A stretch of 64,000 nucleotides of DNA from Pomphorhynchus laevis (GCA_012934845.2 WNNJ02003592.1:1-64000); one strand, 5' to 3'; positions 35,178 to 47,675 are shown, counted from the stretch's first letter. A program made the numbers and translations. Notes: a model not told the origin generated them from the letters alone.

Positions 35178-36199
35178 ATCAAAAAATATTTTCTCGATAT
35201 TTATCTATGAAGACTCATTATGTAATTTTTACGTTAAGACTTTTCTTAATTTTATTAAAATAAGATATATGTTGAACAAGTTTACAAACAAAATAAACTT
35301 TTTAATATATTTTAAATAAATTGACCTATACTTAATTTATTATAAAATGAAGTTTTACTTAGTTTTCCTTACGATTAAACGAAAGTGTTCAATTTCGTAC
35401 AATTTTTCTTCAATATTGATTCTATTTATTAATTAAATAGAATACAATATGTATTATTTAATATTAATAAATAATATTAATATTAATTAATATTATTTAA
35501 TTAATATTAAATACTATTTAATACTTAATATTTAATATTAATTATTTAATATTTTTTATTTAATATACATTTTATAATATAATCATTATATTATTGTTCT
35601 GTTGTTACATAAAATAACGGTAACACTATTGTCGTCAGTTTATTAATAAATTTATAATCAAATCATCACAAGAAAATAGTTTATTTTGACTGTTTTTAGG
35701 AAACCACGTAAGGCTAATTACATTCACAATTTCCCAGTGTTTGAAGAACTCCGGAAAGTGTGAACTGCCTCACAGATGCAGACGGAAAACAATTGAGATA
35801 ACATCGAAAAAATCCGCTAAACCGATTCTCTCAAGGAGGAATATTTCGGCGAAAACAGAATAGAGCGGATAGTGCCTTAACTGCTTAATGACTAAATAAA
35901 TAAGGGTTTCATTAAAAAATACAACCGATCAAATAAACTAGAATAACATAACAAAACAGTAAGTACGATAAATCAACCAACATACAGCAATTTGCACTGG
36001 TATTCTTCTTATTCCCACTTTTACGGCCTCAAATCCAGGGGGATCTGAGCCCAAACCGATCCAACACGCCACCTTCAACGTAAATAAAAAAGTTAAGGTA
36101 AGTGAATTGTTCCCAATTTTTTTCAAAAGATGCGGTGGTACTCCCCCATACCTTAACTACGAAATTCGGCTATAATATCATTCACAATGCCTATGGAAA
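35178..36199. other. AT-rich stretch leading into LINE C
   Basis: 35178-35690 is AT-rich with a palindromic TAATATTAAT tract at about 35455-35575. 35697-35880 has higher GC but no clear product. 36000-36200 may hold the 5' end of LINE C; the exact border cannot be seen. Confidence 0.4.
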
Positions 36200-36298
36200 G
36201 AAAAAAATTGTTCAATTATTTTCTGAGAGATTTCGTAAAACTGTACTGTAATAGAGTCGTTTTTAACTCAGTAAAGATGTGATATTGGTTCATCTGAT

Positions 36299-37226
36299 AT
36301 GATGAACCAATATGACTCGCATTTCTCTAAAAATCTAACCCATTTGGGTTCAATAAAATTGAAGCCTATCCAGGCTACGCTAAAAATTTCGAATTTCCCC
36401 CCTTTTCTTGAGTACGAGGATTTGTGTTCACTAAAAAAGACATTTAAACTTTCATCTGTACGGACCGTCAAGTCCAAGTATGGGGCTGAAAATTCCAGTT
36501 GCGATCAGCACTGCGAACATTGTTTAGGCACTTGTACTATCTAAAACGGCATCAAACCCCTTCATGGGGTACAACCTAAGATTCTCAAAAATCGAACAAG
36601 AAAATTGGACGTACACTCATTGCAATGTATGCCACCAGTGAGGGCAATGGGGATCGTCCTGCTCATCCAAGAGAATATGCGGTGTGTGTGGGTCCGACTC
36701 CTGTAATAGTCTGCTAGTAGGGACGAAATGCACGACTCCCCCGGTCTGCAGTAATTGCTATGGAGACCACCCGGCGTGGCCTAGGCGTTGTAAGAATTTT
36801 AAAACTTACCAGCGTTCCTTCGCCGATCCTTCACAAACTCCGAGTCCTCTTACTGGTTTTTCTGCTGTGGCCTCATCGTCTGATAGAATGTCTGATAAAG
36901 ACATAATACAACTTATCGATTCCAATAAAAGATTTATCTTAGCGCAAATGGAAAGTATGATTGCGCCCCTGGTATCGGCCTTGCTGGGCGTATCGGCCTT
37001 TCAGAGCTCTTCTAATTCCAAGACGATGCCGCCAGAAACTACTATGCCACATTCCAAGAAAAGAGGGGCGTCAGTTCGGACAGTTCCTCCTCTAAAAGTC
37101 GGAAAACTACTGATGGAGAAAGGCAGCGCCTCAAACCTGGGAAATGAAGATATTGCCCTGGAGGTTCTGAGCCTGGATGAGACTAGTGGTAGGAAGAGCA
37201 ACCTTCCCGCATCTAGCTCTGTCTAG
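36299..37226 (+). pseudogene. LINE C ORF1 (Gag-like with zinc knuckles)
   Basis: The first piece (36299-36544) reads GSIKLKPIQATLKISNFPPF, an RRM-like ORF1 start. After at least one frame change, 36620-36790 has closely spaced cysteines (THCNVCHQ, CGVCGSDSCN, then CSNCYGDHPAWPRRC), matching CCHC zinc knuckles of I/Jockey ORF1 proteins. The last piece (36684-37226) ends with a Ser-rich tail and TAG 33 bp before ORF2. ORF1 proteins of this group bind the element RNA. Confidence 0.7.
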
Positions 37227-37258
37227 GTTGGCTTCCCCCGTCCGACTAATCTAACACA

Positions 37259-39612
37259 ATGGTGAGTAAACCCGAGCCTTTTTCACTGAATATCCTTCAG
37301 TGGAATTCGGGAGGTGCTTCTGCCCTTAGCCTTATATCTGGTAGAGATGCAGATGTTATAGTCCTTCAGGAGACGCGGTCTATCCGTATCCCCAAGGACA
37401 TTACTCGATTTATCCCTCAGCATATATACACCCACTTCACTTTGTATATAACCCTTCCTCACTTCTCTTTATCTCAAGGTCTTTTAACCTTAGTTAAATG
37501 TTCCTTAAGATCTTCCCTCCTTCTCAACTATTCTTGTCCTGCCCTATCTTGTTTAGCTATATCACTTCGTAAGAACGGTAAACGCATCAGCATAGCCAAT
37601 ATTTATATACAGCCAGGAGAAATTCACAAAAACCGTGACCTCCTGGATCGTATATTGGGTAGTGGCTATGACATTTTACTTGGTACCTTCAACGACAAAA
37701 CTGGTTGTTGGATTAATGCAGCAAACCGCAGATCCAGGAACGACTATCTTATTCACAAACCACCATCCCCCCACCTTTTATTGCTAGACTACTAATTCAC
37801 TCCTCGACATATTACTGCTACATAAGAAGTGGTTGTTGAAACCCTTTTGTACTGAGAATTCAAGCCAACTTCAGACCACATCTATTGACCTTATTCGTTG
37901 AAGGTTAGAGGAAGACACGTTGCTGAGGAGAAGGTTTCACTTTGATCCCATCACGGTGGCCTTCTTGCATGCAGCTATCCAACTCTTCCCCGAATTGGGA
38001 ATGAGAGTTTGACCGAATTTAATACCTACCTCTCTTCGCAAGCTACCGCGATACTATCGACTACCTATAAAGGTCGCATATACAATCCCACTCCAACAAA
38101 ACTCAAGGTCCTAGCTAAAATGCTACACCTTCCTAATCTCTCTGTTTCCGCCAGTCAGGACCTCTCGAATGAATACTGGAGCACTAGATATAGGATCCAG
38201 CTGAGTAGGGATAAGTCAAGCATTTCTCGCCTTAGCCCTTCTCAGTCTTCCTTCTGGAAGATATTCCATAAGATATTGTCTGTTGGAAGAATAGAGCATT
38301 AGGTTGGATTGGTAGAATAGGTGTTAATATAGTTTTGGAGGAGTCACTATCCCTACACAATTATGGAGCCACTCAATCACCCCAACCAATCCCGCCTTGG
38401 TGTGACTTCAGGAGTAGGAACTTATCTGTTACAGATATCCTTAACTCCTGAAGCCACTCCCGGGCACCTCCAGAACCCATGCGCCACTCTCCACTCGTGC
38501 TGTCAGCTTTTGACAGACAGTCAGAGAAAGGAAGTCGCCATAACAATGTTATTAGCCTCCCCGGCCGACATTGCTAACATCACTATTAGCCGTCGATTAT
38601 TTTTACCTAAAAAGAAGTCGATTACATGTCCCAAAGATCTGCGACCTATTTCAATTCAAAACTCCCTCATCTCCATTCACGAAAAAGCGCTTGCGCGTAA
38701 AATCCCCGACCATCTAAGTAGGCGAAATTTAATCCCACCAGGTTTTCATGGGTACGTAAAAGATCGCTTGGTCCATTCAGTAATAGGTGAAGTGCAACAG
38801 TTTTGTCAAGATAACAGTCATCAGCTTGCTGTGGCTGTCTTTCTTGACTTTTCGGCTGCATTTGACCGCATTTCCATTCCTTTTGTTATCACTTCTCTCA
38901 GGTCCCTCGGGTTGCCTGCGAGAATTGTTAACAGGGTGGAAATATTGCTGTACACCAAGCGATTCTTCTATGAAGACGACCCTCATGCACTTCAGATCTA
39001 CCCTATTACAGGTGTGCCTCAATGCTTCCCACTTTCTCCAATCTTATATCTTGCTGCATCCATTAAACTATACAAAAAATTCAAACGCGATTAACATATT
39101 GTGGTATATGCTAATGATACCTACAGCACTGTTCTCTGAACGCAGGTGCAAAGATGTAGTCTCTGACATCAGTCGTTTCTTTACAAGATTAAAAGAACAG
39201 CTGCCCATATCCAACCTTGTTTTAAACCCCTCTAAATCGCAGGTGGTTGTAAGAGATTAGCACTCTCAGCTCTATCTTCAATCCACCTAATGTTTACCCC
39301 AGGTATTTTACTCGATTTGTGAAGACAAATCGAGTAAAATACCTGCGGTTCATTGTTACGGTGAACTGGCCCGTGAAAGCCGACCTGGGTAGAATTAAAC
39401 GTGTCCTGAAGAGAGCTAGATGGGCCCTGAAACGGGCCCAACATCTGTCATTAAAAGAGAAAACCCAAGTGTGCCTCTGGTGTACTTGGTCGAACTCGAA
39501 ATTAGTCTTATTTTCAAGAGGACGTCCCCCAGAACAAATACTAAGGTTTCTCAAGCTCCTCGTCTCGCGTTTACCCTGCATAGTCCACACCGACTGGACT
39601 CTTCGGGGGTGA
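37259..39612 (+). pseudogene. LINE C ORF2 (endonuclease and reverse transcriptase)
   Basis: 37259-37795 begins MVSKPEPFSLNILQWNSGG and has the APE-type endonuclease signature: LQWN, VLQETRSIRI, SIANIYIQPGE and LLGTFNDKTG (the usual GDFN is GTFN here). The RT spans about 38580-39260: DLRPISIQNSLISIHEKALA, AVFLDFSAAFDRISIPFV (motif A), TGVPQCFPLSPILY (motif B, usually PQGS-LSP) and VVYANDT (motif C, YADD changed). The C-terminal part after 39345 has KADLGRIKRVLKRARWALKR, shared with LINE D. It carries a handful of frame changes and stops. Confidence 0.8.
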
Positions 39613-40014
39613 AAGATCCCGGGTGGTTCAGTCGCAAGGCGGCGTGTTGGACTGGTTGGGTGAGGGGCTCATATCTCTATGGATTTGAGTCCGTAAATGG
39701 AACGGAAGACCGTAGAGGTCCGAAGACAAGCATTTCAGTTCGAAGATTAATGAAGAAGATAAACTTATTTATGTTTGACTGATTTATGTTTGTATTAATA
39801 AAATTTTATTATTATCATTATGCGTATGAAAAATAGACGCAAAGAAATTTTTTATCTTAAATTAATATCTTCAATATGTAGGAACTACATAATAGATATC
39901 AATCATCAATGTCACATGCTCTATGATCATTGTGATTGTTTCATTGTCAATAACATAAGTTTTTCAACACTGCGTTATAACATTTCCTATTTTAAAAATA
40001 CTTACGGAAGAGAG

Positions 40015-40215
40015 AGTTAGATGAGCCCTGAAACGGACTTAATATATGTCATTAAGATGGAGTATTCAAATGCGCCACTAGTGCACCTAGTCAATCTCGG
40101 TGTTAGGATTCTCTAGAGGAGGCCTCCAGGATAAAGAATATGTTTTCTGAAGCTCCTCACGTTGAGACTAGATACCATGATCCGCCTTGACTAGATCCTC
40201 AGGTGTGTGAGAGAC
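40015..40215 (+). mobile_element. LINE C-family 3' scrap
   Basis: Diverged piece matching about 39415-39620 of LINE C: ATGAGCCCTGAAACGG, CATTAAGATGGAGTATTC, GCACCTAGTCAATCTCGG, TCTAGAGGAGGCC and GAAGCTCCTC occur in the same order. It is non-coding and older than LINE C. Confidence 0.65.
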
Positions 40216-40219
40216 CATT

Positions 40220-41540
40220 AGTCTCTATCTCATTCCTGAGTCATTGAAAATTGCCACTGTTGTCCCTCTAGCTAGGAGGCAGCTAGCTCAAGCAGGCTCA
40301 AATTTTCGTCCAATAAGTTTCATGAGTATTTTTTAATGATTCTTGAACGTATTATTGCTACGAAACGGCGTCTACAATTTTATAGTCTCGACACGGTTTT
40401 AGGCCAGTTCGCTCTTGCTTAACCAATTCATTATCATATCGTGAAGAATGAGTAATGCTCTTAGTGAGGATAACTCGGTTAATGTCGTATTTTTGGACTT
40501 TTCTCATGCCTTTGACAGAGTGCCTCATGAAGGAATAGTATCATTATTATATCACTATGGTGTTTATCGTGAAATGTGTAATTGGGTAAACAATTTTCTT
40601 GTTCAAAGATCCTTAAGAGTGCGTATTAATAGCACACTTTTCAAAGAGCAGAAAGATCTCAAGGAGTGTTCCTCAAGGTTCCTTATTGGGGCCGCTACTT
40701 CTAATTATCTTCCCTAAAGATTTTCTTTTATGCTTCAAAAATTTTCACCTATCGTTTGCTGACGATGCCAAAATTTAGAGGATTGTCTTAAGATCGTACT
40801 TAACTACACAGTGATCTTGATTGCTTACATAGCTGGTGTCTGTCAACTGGTCTTTCGCGCAATGTTAACAAATGTGTGATAATGAGAATTGGGAAAAGCA
40901 ATATTTCCTATAGTATAATAAGGATTGATCTGAACTAAGTAATGTATCCAATCCAAAGATCTGGGAATCATCGTTGACCGAACCCTTAAGATTAGATTAA
41001 ACACGAATAATGTTGGTAGGAAGGCTATGCGTGCCTTATATTGCTTTAAAATACATTTTCCTTCATTTCAGATTCTGCCTTCAAAACTTTATTCGTGGCT
41101 TTTTTGTAATACAGCATTTAGAATACTACGTACAAGTGAGTTTCCCGATTACTAAAAGAAATAAACGACCTGGACGCAGTTATTCGACGTGAATTGCGTA
41201 TATACATTGATCTCAAAGGTTACTCGTATAATATACGTTTAACGATTCTAGATTTAATTCCTCTGATGCTGGGGCTTGTCTTATTTGACCTTTTATTTAT
41301 TTGGGCGATGATTCACGAAGTGAGAGGATACCCTTCTAGATTAGAGTCTTAACAGTCAGGCTTGCGTGATCACAGTTACACTCTGTATAAACGCTAACAT
41401 ATTCGGTTGACTAGATCGTGGAGGTTTTCTCACAGAATTTTAGATATTTGGAATTCGTTGCCAGAGGAAATTGCTACTCTCTCAAACTATAATATGTTCA
41501 AACGCAAAGTTTGATATTGGAAAATGGATCTAAAGAACAG
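40220..41540 (+). mobile_element. LINE E: old RT fragment (Jockey/CR1-like)
   Basis: A decayed LINE piece that starts directly after the C-family scrap. 40448-40717 reads VNVVFLDFSHAFDRVPHEGI (RT motif A) and VNNFLVQRSLRVRINSTLFK. Frames further on give SSRFLIGAA-like remnants of motif B, FADDAK-like remnants of motif C near 40760, and KHLGIIVDRTLKIRLN-like text near 40970. The C-terminal region extends to about 41520. There are many lesions. The family is different from LINEs A-D. It could belong to the Jockey or CR1 clade; I cannot decide between them by eye. Confidence 0.65.
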
Positions 41541-41745
41541 ACTGTGCTAATTGCGGTATTAATGTGAATGAGCAACAATATTATGTTTTCTTCTCTTTAT
41601 CTTATGATTTGTCTAAAAACCATAAGCTAAGACATGTTGTAAATAATAACTTAAGTAGAATCTGAAATTGCGTAGAAGTTGGTTGATCCATTAACTTAAC
41701 GTAGTGAGTTAAGTTTATAAAAAAATTTTACAAGTCACTGTTCTA

Positions 41746-42825
41746 TAATGGATAAAAAGTGTATAAAGGTAAAATCAGATAATAAAACTATACCTAGATT
41801 ATATTGGAATCCAAAATCACATAAAAATCCAATAACACCTAGGTTTATTTGAAGTGCTTTTAAATGTACATTTAAACCACTTTCTGTTTATGTGAATAAA
41901 ATACTTAAAGTAATTAAAGCACACTTCAAAAAATATTGTAGGATAATCGAAATTTATACTGGTATAAAACACTATTTCAGTATTAATTCTACAAAAGAAT
42001 TAGAACAGACAAAAGGAATAAATTTTCAAAATATAAATACATACGATTTTAGTACGATTTAAACAAATCTAGATTTAGCAGATATAAATATGCATTAGAA
42101 AAATTAATCTTATATTCGGAAAAATATATACATATATATGCTATAATAATTATAACGCCTTTCTAACAAAAAATAAACTATCAAGCAAATGTAAATATAT
42201 GGATAAAATTGAATTAATAGAATCCTTAAATATTTTGATAAATCAAAATTATTTAAAAGTAGGGACATCTATATTTAGACAAGTAAAAGGTGTTCCAATG
42301 GGTGGTAATAGTAGCCCAATTATAGCTGACTTGTTTTTAAGCTTTATAGAATATAAATTAGTTCATAATTGTGTAAAAACTAAATCTAAACAATATAAAT
42401 ATATAAAATATATGTTTCGAAACATTGATGATATATGTGTATTTAATTCTAATAATTTTTATTCAATTAGTGAACAAATTTATCCAGAAAGCCTCATTCT
42501 TAACAAAACCAATATTGATGATAAAGAAGGTGTATATCTAGATATGAACATTAAATTAACATTAACTAAAACTACTATTAATTTATATCGTAAAGATGAC
42601 ATATTTAAATTTACAAGAAACATATTTTTGCATGAGCATTCATGCATACCATATAATATAAAATATAATACATTAAATAATGAAATTTTAAGAATTGCAA
42701 CAATATGTAATGATATTGGCTTTCTTCAAAATCATTTAAATAATTTAATAGATACATATTTTAAACTAGGTTACTATAAAAATAACATCAAGCACAAAAT
42801 AGTAAAATATATAAAAAATATATAA
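41746..42825 (+). mobile_element. Penelope-like reverse transcriptase remnant
   Basis: 41746-42060 has text like YWNPKSHKNPITPRF and FKPLSVYVNKILK, matching the region before the RT palm in Penelope-like elements. 42199-42825 is one open frame of 208 codons with FRQVKGVPMGGNSSPIIADL (the PMG-SSP motif), YMFRNIDDICVF (the R-IDD catalytic box) and MNIKLTLTKT. It ends soon after the RT thumb. The GIY-YIG endonuclease usual in this class is not seen in the 110 bp before the R repeat. The element is broken in its first half and probably old, being very AT-rich. Confidence 0.75.
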
Positions 42826-42934
42826 ATCAACACAATAATATAAAGAATAAAGTAAAACTCTTGAGTGGCAAATTTTTATGAATGGATAATAACTAATATA
42901 CTTTGAATTAGAATAATATACTAGATAGTTTTAT

Positions 42935-43136
42935 GAGAGGAAATACATCATTAGCGTGTATTTGGCCCCGCTGCTATGTTGGGTAGAGGAGCAGGGACCG
43001 AAACCTGATAACATAGCAGTTCCTCTTGATGACCTCTAATTCTTATTCTGATACATAGTTTGTTATCTATTAGTCAATTCATAAAAATTGATTTTTATTT
43101 TTAATTTCAGTTTATAATTCATTTTGATTCTTTGAT
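42935..43136 (+). repeat. R repeat, left part (split by LINE B)
   Basis: R repeat copy: CATTAGCGTGTATTTGGCCC, GGGACCGAAACCTGATAAC, CTTGATGACCTCTAATTC and TAGTCAATTCATAAAA. The right part of the same copy resumes after LINE B at 47790. It directly follows the Penelope-like RT, so R may be a terminal part of that element family. Confidence 0.75.
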
Positions 43137-43228
43137 ATCTGAAACTTTTTAAAAAAAGTTTCAGATAAATAACATACATTCTATACAATTACAAACATCT
43201 TACATGTAAATACATCATTATAATCTTC

Positions 43229-43385
43229 GACGACAACCAACGACAACCAACGATGACAACCATCGACGACCATCCGCTTGACAATTATCGACAACCATCG
43301 ACAACCATCGACGACATCCGCTCGCTACTTACAACTAACGACTACTTACAATTAACGCGAACTACTTACAACTAACGACTTGCAG
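43229..43385 (+). repeat. Tandem repeats in LINE B leader
   Basis: Imperfect short repeats upstream of ORF1: CGACAACCAACGACAACCAA and CGACAACCATCGACAACCAT (about 10-bp units, 43229-43312), then ACTTACAACTAACGACTAC-type units (43325-43380). The sequence is unrelated to the 16-bp repeat of LINE A but occupies the same place in the element. Confidence 0.75.
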
Positions 43386-43437
43386 ACTAACGGAGTTTAA
43401 ACAATCTTGATTATAACTAACTAATTAACATTTTATT

Positions 43438-44777
43438 ATGGCAAAGAGAAAGCTAACTAAAAATGTCGGCCAGCAACTCAAGTCCGTCAAGGAAGCTTAC
43501 ATCGAAAAGCAAATTGGATGCGACAATAAGAACTGCAATGTTTGGACTCACGTTGCCATTCCTTTCACTGACGAGGACAACGTTTCAAATCGGAATATCC
43601 TCTGCGGCTTCTGTTGTGCTGCCCTAGTAGGTAAGCTAATGAAGAATGACCACTCAAACAGTGGAGACGTTCTGAACGCTAACGAAATAGATTTGTGCTC
43701 AATAAATAAACTTGATGATATCTCTCAGTCGACTCAGACCGCTGTTATACATGGAACATCAACAAACGACAACATATCTTCCAATCTATCGTCGTCATCC
43801 GATTGCTTACTAACTTCTTCGTCATCTATGAAACCCGTTCTTGAAACTTCTCTCACACACACTCATCTTTAACTACGGATAAAACTTCCCTTAATCTTCA
43901 TCTTCCTAACAATGCAAACAGTAAAGGCCTTCATCTCGTACCTCATTTTTCCTATTCATCCCCACATCTAAGTACATCTCATACCTCTTTCTTCTCTTCA
44001 CGTACTCCCTACTCTACCTCCACCGTATCACTTCTCAATAATTTACATCCTTCCGTCAAAATTATCTCCAGTAACATCTCCGTTCAACCTATTCAACAAT
44101 CCACTTCTGTCACAGATGCTCCAACCGTATCACCTATCAATAATTTACATCCTTCCGTCAAAATCATCTCCAGTAACATCTCCGATCAACCGATTCAACA
44201 CTCCACTCCTGTCACACATGCTCCAAACTATCTTAAATCTTCACTTAGCACCCCTGTCATCCCCACAGTTATCTGCTCTTCTGCCTCGACTACTACCAGG
44301 TAAGTCCGTCCATCACTACGTAATCGTTTTCCTTCGCGCGATCGATGCATTATCATATCTAATTTAAAGGTTTCCGAATCTGCTTCTCCTCAATGTCGCC
44401 TCGATGATGTATCTGCTTTCAGGTCTATCCTAGCAACCATTCTTCCTGATAATAATCCATCCCTCTTCAATAATATCGCTTCTGTATCTTTGATCCGTTT
44501 AAACAAATCCACTAAATCCAATCATCTCAGTCCTCCACTCCTAAAAATCGTTTTCCGACATAGTTCACATGCATCCTTGGTACTTTCCCAACGTTTTAAA
44601 CTTCTTACCACTTCGTCTACTTGTCGTATCTTTCCTGACCGCTCCCCTTCTGATATTGCCCAGCTCAATTTAGCTCGCATTGAAAAACATCGACGTGAAA
44701 CAAACGGCGAGTCATCCTTATGTATACGTCAAATCAATGGAAATTTTCACGTTGTACACACAAGGCCAAAAATTTGA
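43438..44777 (+). pseudogene. LINE B ORF1
   Basis: Starts MAKRKLTKNVGQQLKSV (43438-43872) with a PHD-like finger: IGCDNKNCNVWTHVAIPF and ILCGFCCAALVGK. A Ser/Thr-rich linker holds two near-identical 75-bp segments (about 44030-44105 and 44125-44205, both containing AATTTACATCCTTCCGTCAA). The conserved C-terminal domain is at 44490-44777: VFRHSSHASLVLSQRFKL, RIFPDRSPSDIAQLNLARIE and NGESSLCIRQINGNF. Its layout equals that of LINE A ORF1. Frames change between the parts. The role is RNA binding in the LINE ribonucleoprotein, by family. Confidence 0.75.
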
Positions 44778-44815
44778 TGGTGTCCCATCTCTCCCCCTTG
44801 TCTTCTTCGCTAGTC

Positions 44816-47675
44816 GATCTCGCTCCTAAGCATACTTTTCGTCTTAGTCTATTCAACACTCGCTCCATTCTTCAAAAAGCTGATATGCTCCTTGATATAT
44901 TCGATCAATTATCTATCGATATTTTCTGCATTACTGAGTCCTGGCACTCTGACTCCGACGATCTTGCTATTCGTCGTCTATGTCGCTCTGGTTGTTCTGT
45001 AGTTGAATCAGCTCGTCCAATTGCCTCTCATACATCTACTGCTTTTTACCATGGCGGTATAGTTGCCATTGCTCGTCACCCAATGTCTTTACGTAAATTA
45101 ACGTTAACATCCGTTACACCTCGTTCGAATTACTCATATGCAGATTATCAACTCCTTTCCCTCTGGAACTTGTGATTGTATACCGTCCAGGTTCAGTTGC
45201 CCCCTCACGTATCTTCTTTAACGACCTTGCAGATCTTATGTCTCACTGTTCATTGTCTTATACTCCTTCTTTTGTTCTCGGTGACTTCAACATTCGTCTT
45301 GATCGCCCGGCTGACTCTGACTCTATCACTTTAACTAATCTTTTATCTGATTTTAACTATAAATTATTTCAACAAGCCCAAACTCATATTCTCGGCGGTG
45401 CTCTCGACATCATTGCTGTCCCTAACTGCTTCAATGACTATACTTCCTTGTCAATTACTGATCCTGGTTTGTCCGATCATTTCCTTGTCACTCTTACTCT
45501 TACTCGTCCTCATCCTCCTTCTCCGCCTCCACCATTATCCACACCAAGTCGACCCTGGAAACTTCTCGATATCCCTATTCTCTGCACAGCCTTACTCAAT
45601 TCTTCACTCTTTTCACTTCCTCTTAACTATCTCTCTCCCGAGGATCTCTGCATTCTGTTTGATTCTGAACTTATGTCTATCATCAATAAACTTCTGCCTA
45701 GTCGACTCCAGACGCTCTCAGTGCTTGCGCCATGCTCCCTGGTCCGATTCTGACTGTAGTTTTTCCAAGCGTCAACTCCGTCACTCTTTTCGTGTGTATA
45801 ATCGCTTTCTTAAACGTTCTCCCAACTCACTCCCTCCAAATCTCCGTGATTCCTACTTTTCTCTACGCCGTTCACATCTTATTCTTATACGTACTAAACG
45901 TACTATCTTTTGGCGAAATCAACTAGAGTCATCTTCCAACTCTAAATCTCATTGGAAAATCTTAAACTCAATTCTTTCACGATCATCTACTTCTTGTAAT
46001 ATAAATCCTGATGAATTCTCTTCTTATCTACAAACTAAGCTATCTAATTTACTTTCCCTACTACCCACAGCCCCCTTGTACCCTCGCTTCTCTTTAAATG
46101 CTTCCCTCCCAGAGCTATTCCACCTTCTTCCCGTTTCATCTGATGAAGTCTCTTCGGTTCTGCTGTCATTACCTAATAAAACCTCTCCCTCTGACCCGAT
46201 TCCCACTCACTTGCTTAAAAATATCTGCTCCTCTATCTTACCCTTCCTAACCACATTGTTCAACTCGTCCATCCGTAGCCGTACATTTCTTTTCCATCTG
46301 GAAATGCGCCACTGTTCGTCCTATTATCAAAAAGCAATCTCTCGACTCCTCACTACCATCTTCGTACCGTCCAATCTCACTTCTCCCAACCCTCTCTAAA
46401 CTCCTTGAGCGTCTCGTTCTCAAGCAAGTTAATACATATATCTTTTCCTCTAACTTATTTCCTCCCTTCCAAGCCGCTTTTCGCTCTAATTACTTTACCG
46501 AAATTGCCTGTCTTAAAGTTTATAACGACTTACTCATATCGCGCGATCATAAATTATGTAGTGTCATAGTTTCTCTTGATCTATCGTCTGCTTTTGACAT
46601 CGTCGATCACTCGATTCTTCTCCATCGCCTTCGTCATGATTATGGCTTCTCTTTACCCACTGTATCATGGTTTTCTTCATATCTATCAAACCGTACATTT
46701 CGCGTCTATTCTAACTCTTCTCTCCCATCCTTCATCCATCCCGACCGGTGTTCCACAAGGCTCCGTATTAGGCCCTATGCTTTTCTCTCTTCTTCTCGGT
46801 GACTTGTCTTCGATTTCTCATAAATTTAACTTCCATGTTATGCAATATGCTGATGGCATTCTCATCTATGCTCACGCACCTGCTTATCGTATTCATGATC
46901 TTAGTGTTTCTGTTTCCAGCTGTCTTGTCTCAATTTCCAATCATCTTTCTTCCCTTCGCCTTTCTCTGAATCCTGATAAATCTAAAATTATGTGGATCCT
47001 ATCTCGACGCTTCGGCGTAGAACCTTTTTCCGTATCATTAAATTCTACAATTCTTCCTATCGTTGATAATCTCGTTTTCCTAGGCTTTCATTTCGACAAC
47101 CGACTTTCACTTAAACCTTTCGTTAGTGATAAAGTACGCTCATCTACCTTGATACTCCGCAATCTCCGTCAAGTTCGTAGATTGATCGATTTCCCTTCTT
47201 GTATGACTCTCATATCTTCTCTCCTTTTTCTAGACTCGATTATTGTCTTAGTCTATTTTCCAACTCACCTAAATCCACTCTTCTTCCCTTACAACGCATC
47301 GTCAACGCAGCCGTCCGAATTCTCCTCCGTCTTCGTCGTTTTGATCATACATCCCACCATCTTGCTTCTCTCGATTTGCCTACCATTTATTGTCGTGTTC
47401 AAATTCGTCTTCTTATCATTGCTTTTCGCCTTATAACTTCTCATACCCCTTCATTTCTCAACCTTCCTTTTCTCGACAATTCTCGTACTGTGTATTGTGC
47501 TCTGCGTTCCCGTAATTCCCTTATTTTACATGTCCCAAACTACTCTACCTCTTTTGGCTTCCGCTCCTTCGTTGTGGCTGCTCCTCTCTTGTGGAATCAA
47601 CTGCCTATTCATATCCGCCAATCAACCTCAATGCAGTGTTTCAAACTCCTAATCCAATTCCATTTCAACAATTAA
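44816..47675 (+). pseudogene. LINE B ORF2 (endonuclease and reverse transcriptase)
   Basis: Endonuclease (44820-45500): LFNTRSILQKADML, FCITESWHSDSDD, VIVYRPGSVAPS, VLGDFNIRLDRP, LSDHFLVTLTL. RT (46130-47300): LPNKTSPSDPIPTHLLK, then YRPISLLPTLSKLLE-like text, SLDLSSAFDIVDHSILLHRL (motif A), GVPQGSVLGPMLFSLLLGDL (motif B) and MQYADGILIYAHAP (motif C; the second Asp of YADD is Gly). The C-terminus (47199-47675) has LDYCLSLFSNSPKSTLLPLQ and LLWNQLPIHIRQS. About four frame changes split it, near 45175, 45400-45750, 46300-46580 and 47200-47430. The motif set places it in the L2/CR1 group. Confidence 0.85.

Larger units (their letters stand above)
36200..39815 (+). mobile_element. LINE C: I/Jockey-group LINE
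   Basis: Two-ORF non-LTR element of the I/Jockey group. ORF1 lies at 36299-37226 with zinc-knuckle cysteines; ORF2 at 37259-39612 carries endonuclease and reverse transcriptase. The 3' end is AATAAAATTTTATTATTATCATTA (about 39798-39821), a short tandem ATT/TAA-type tail as in I-clade elements. A second member is at 55340-57640 and a scrap at 40015-40215. It is inactive. A perfect 20-bp inverted repeat at 39301-39344 interrupts ORF2. The left border is approximate. Confidence 0.8.

Noticed and set aside
39301-39344. Inverted repeat as a terminal repeat of a small DNA transposon
   Set aside because: The loop is only 4 nt and the flanks are continuous LINE C sequence, so it is a local inverted duplication.
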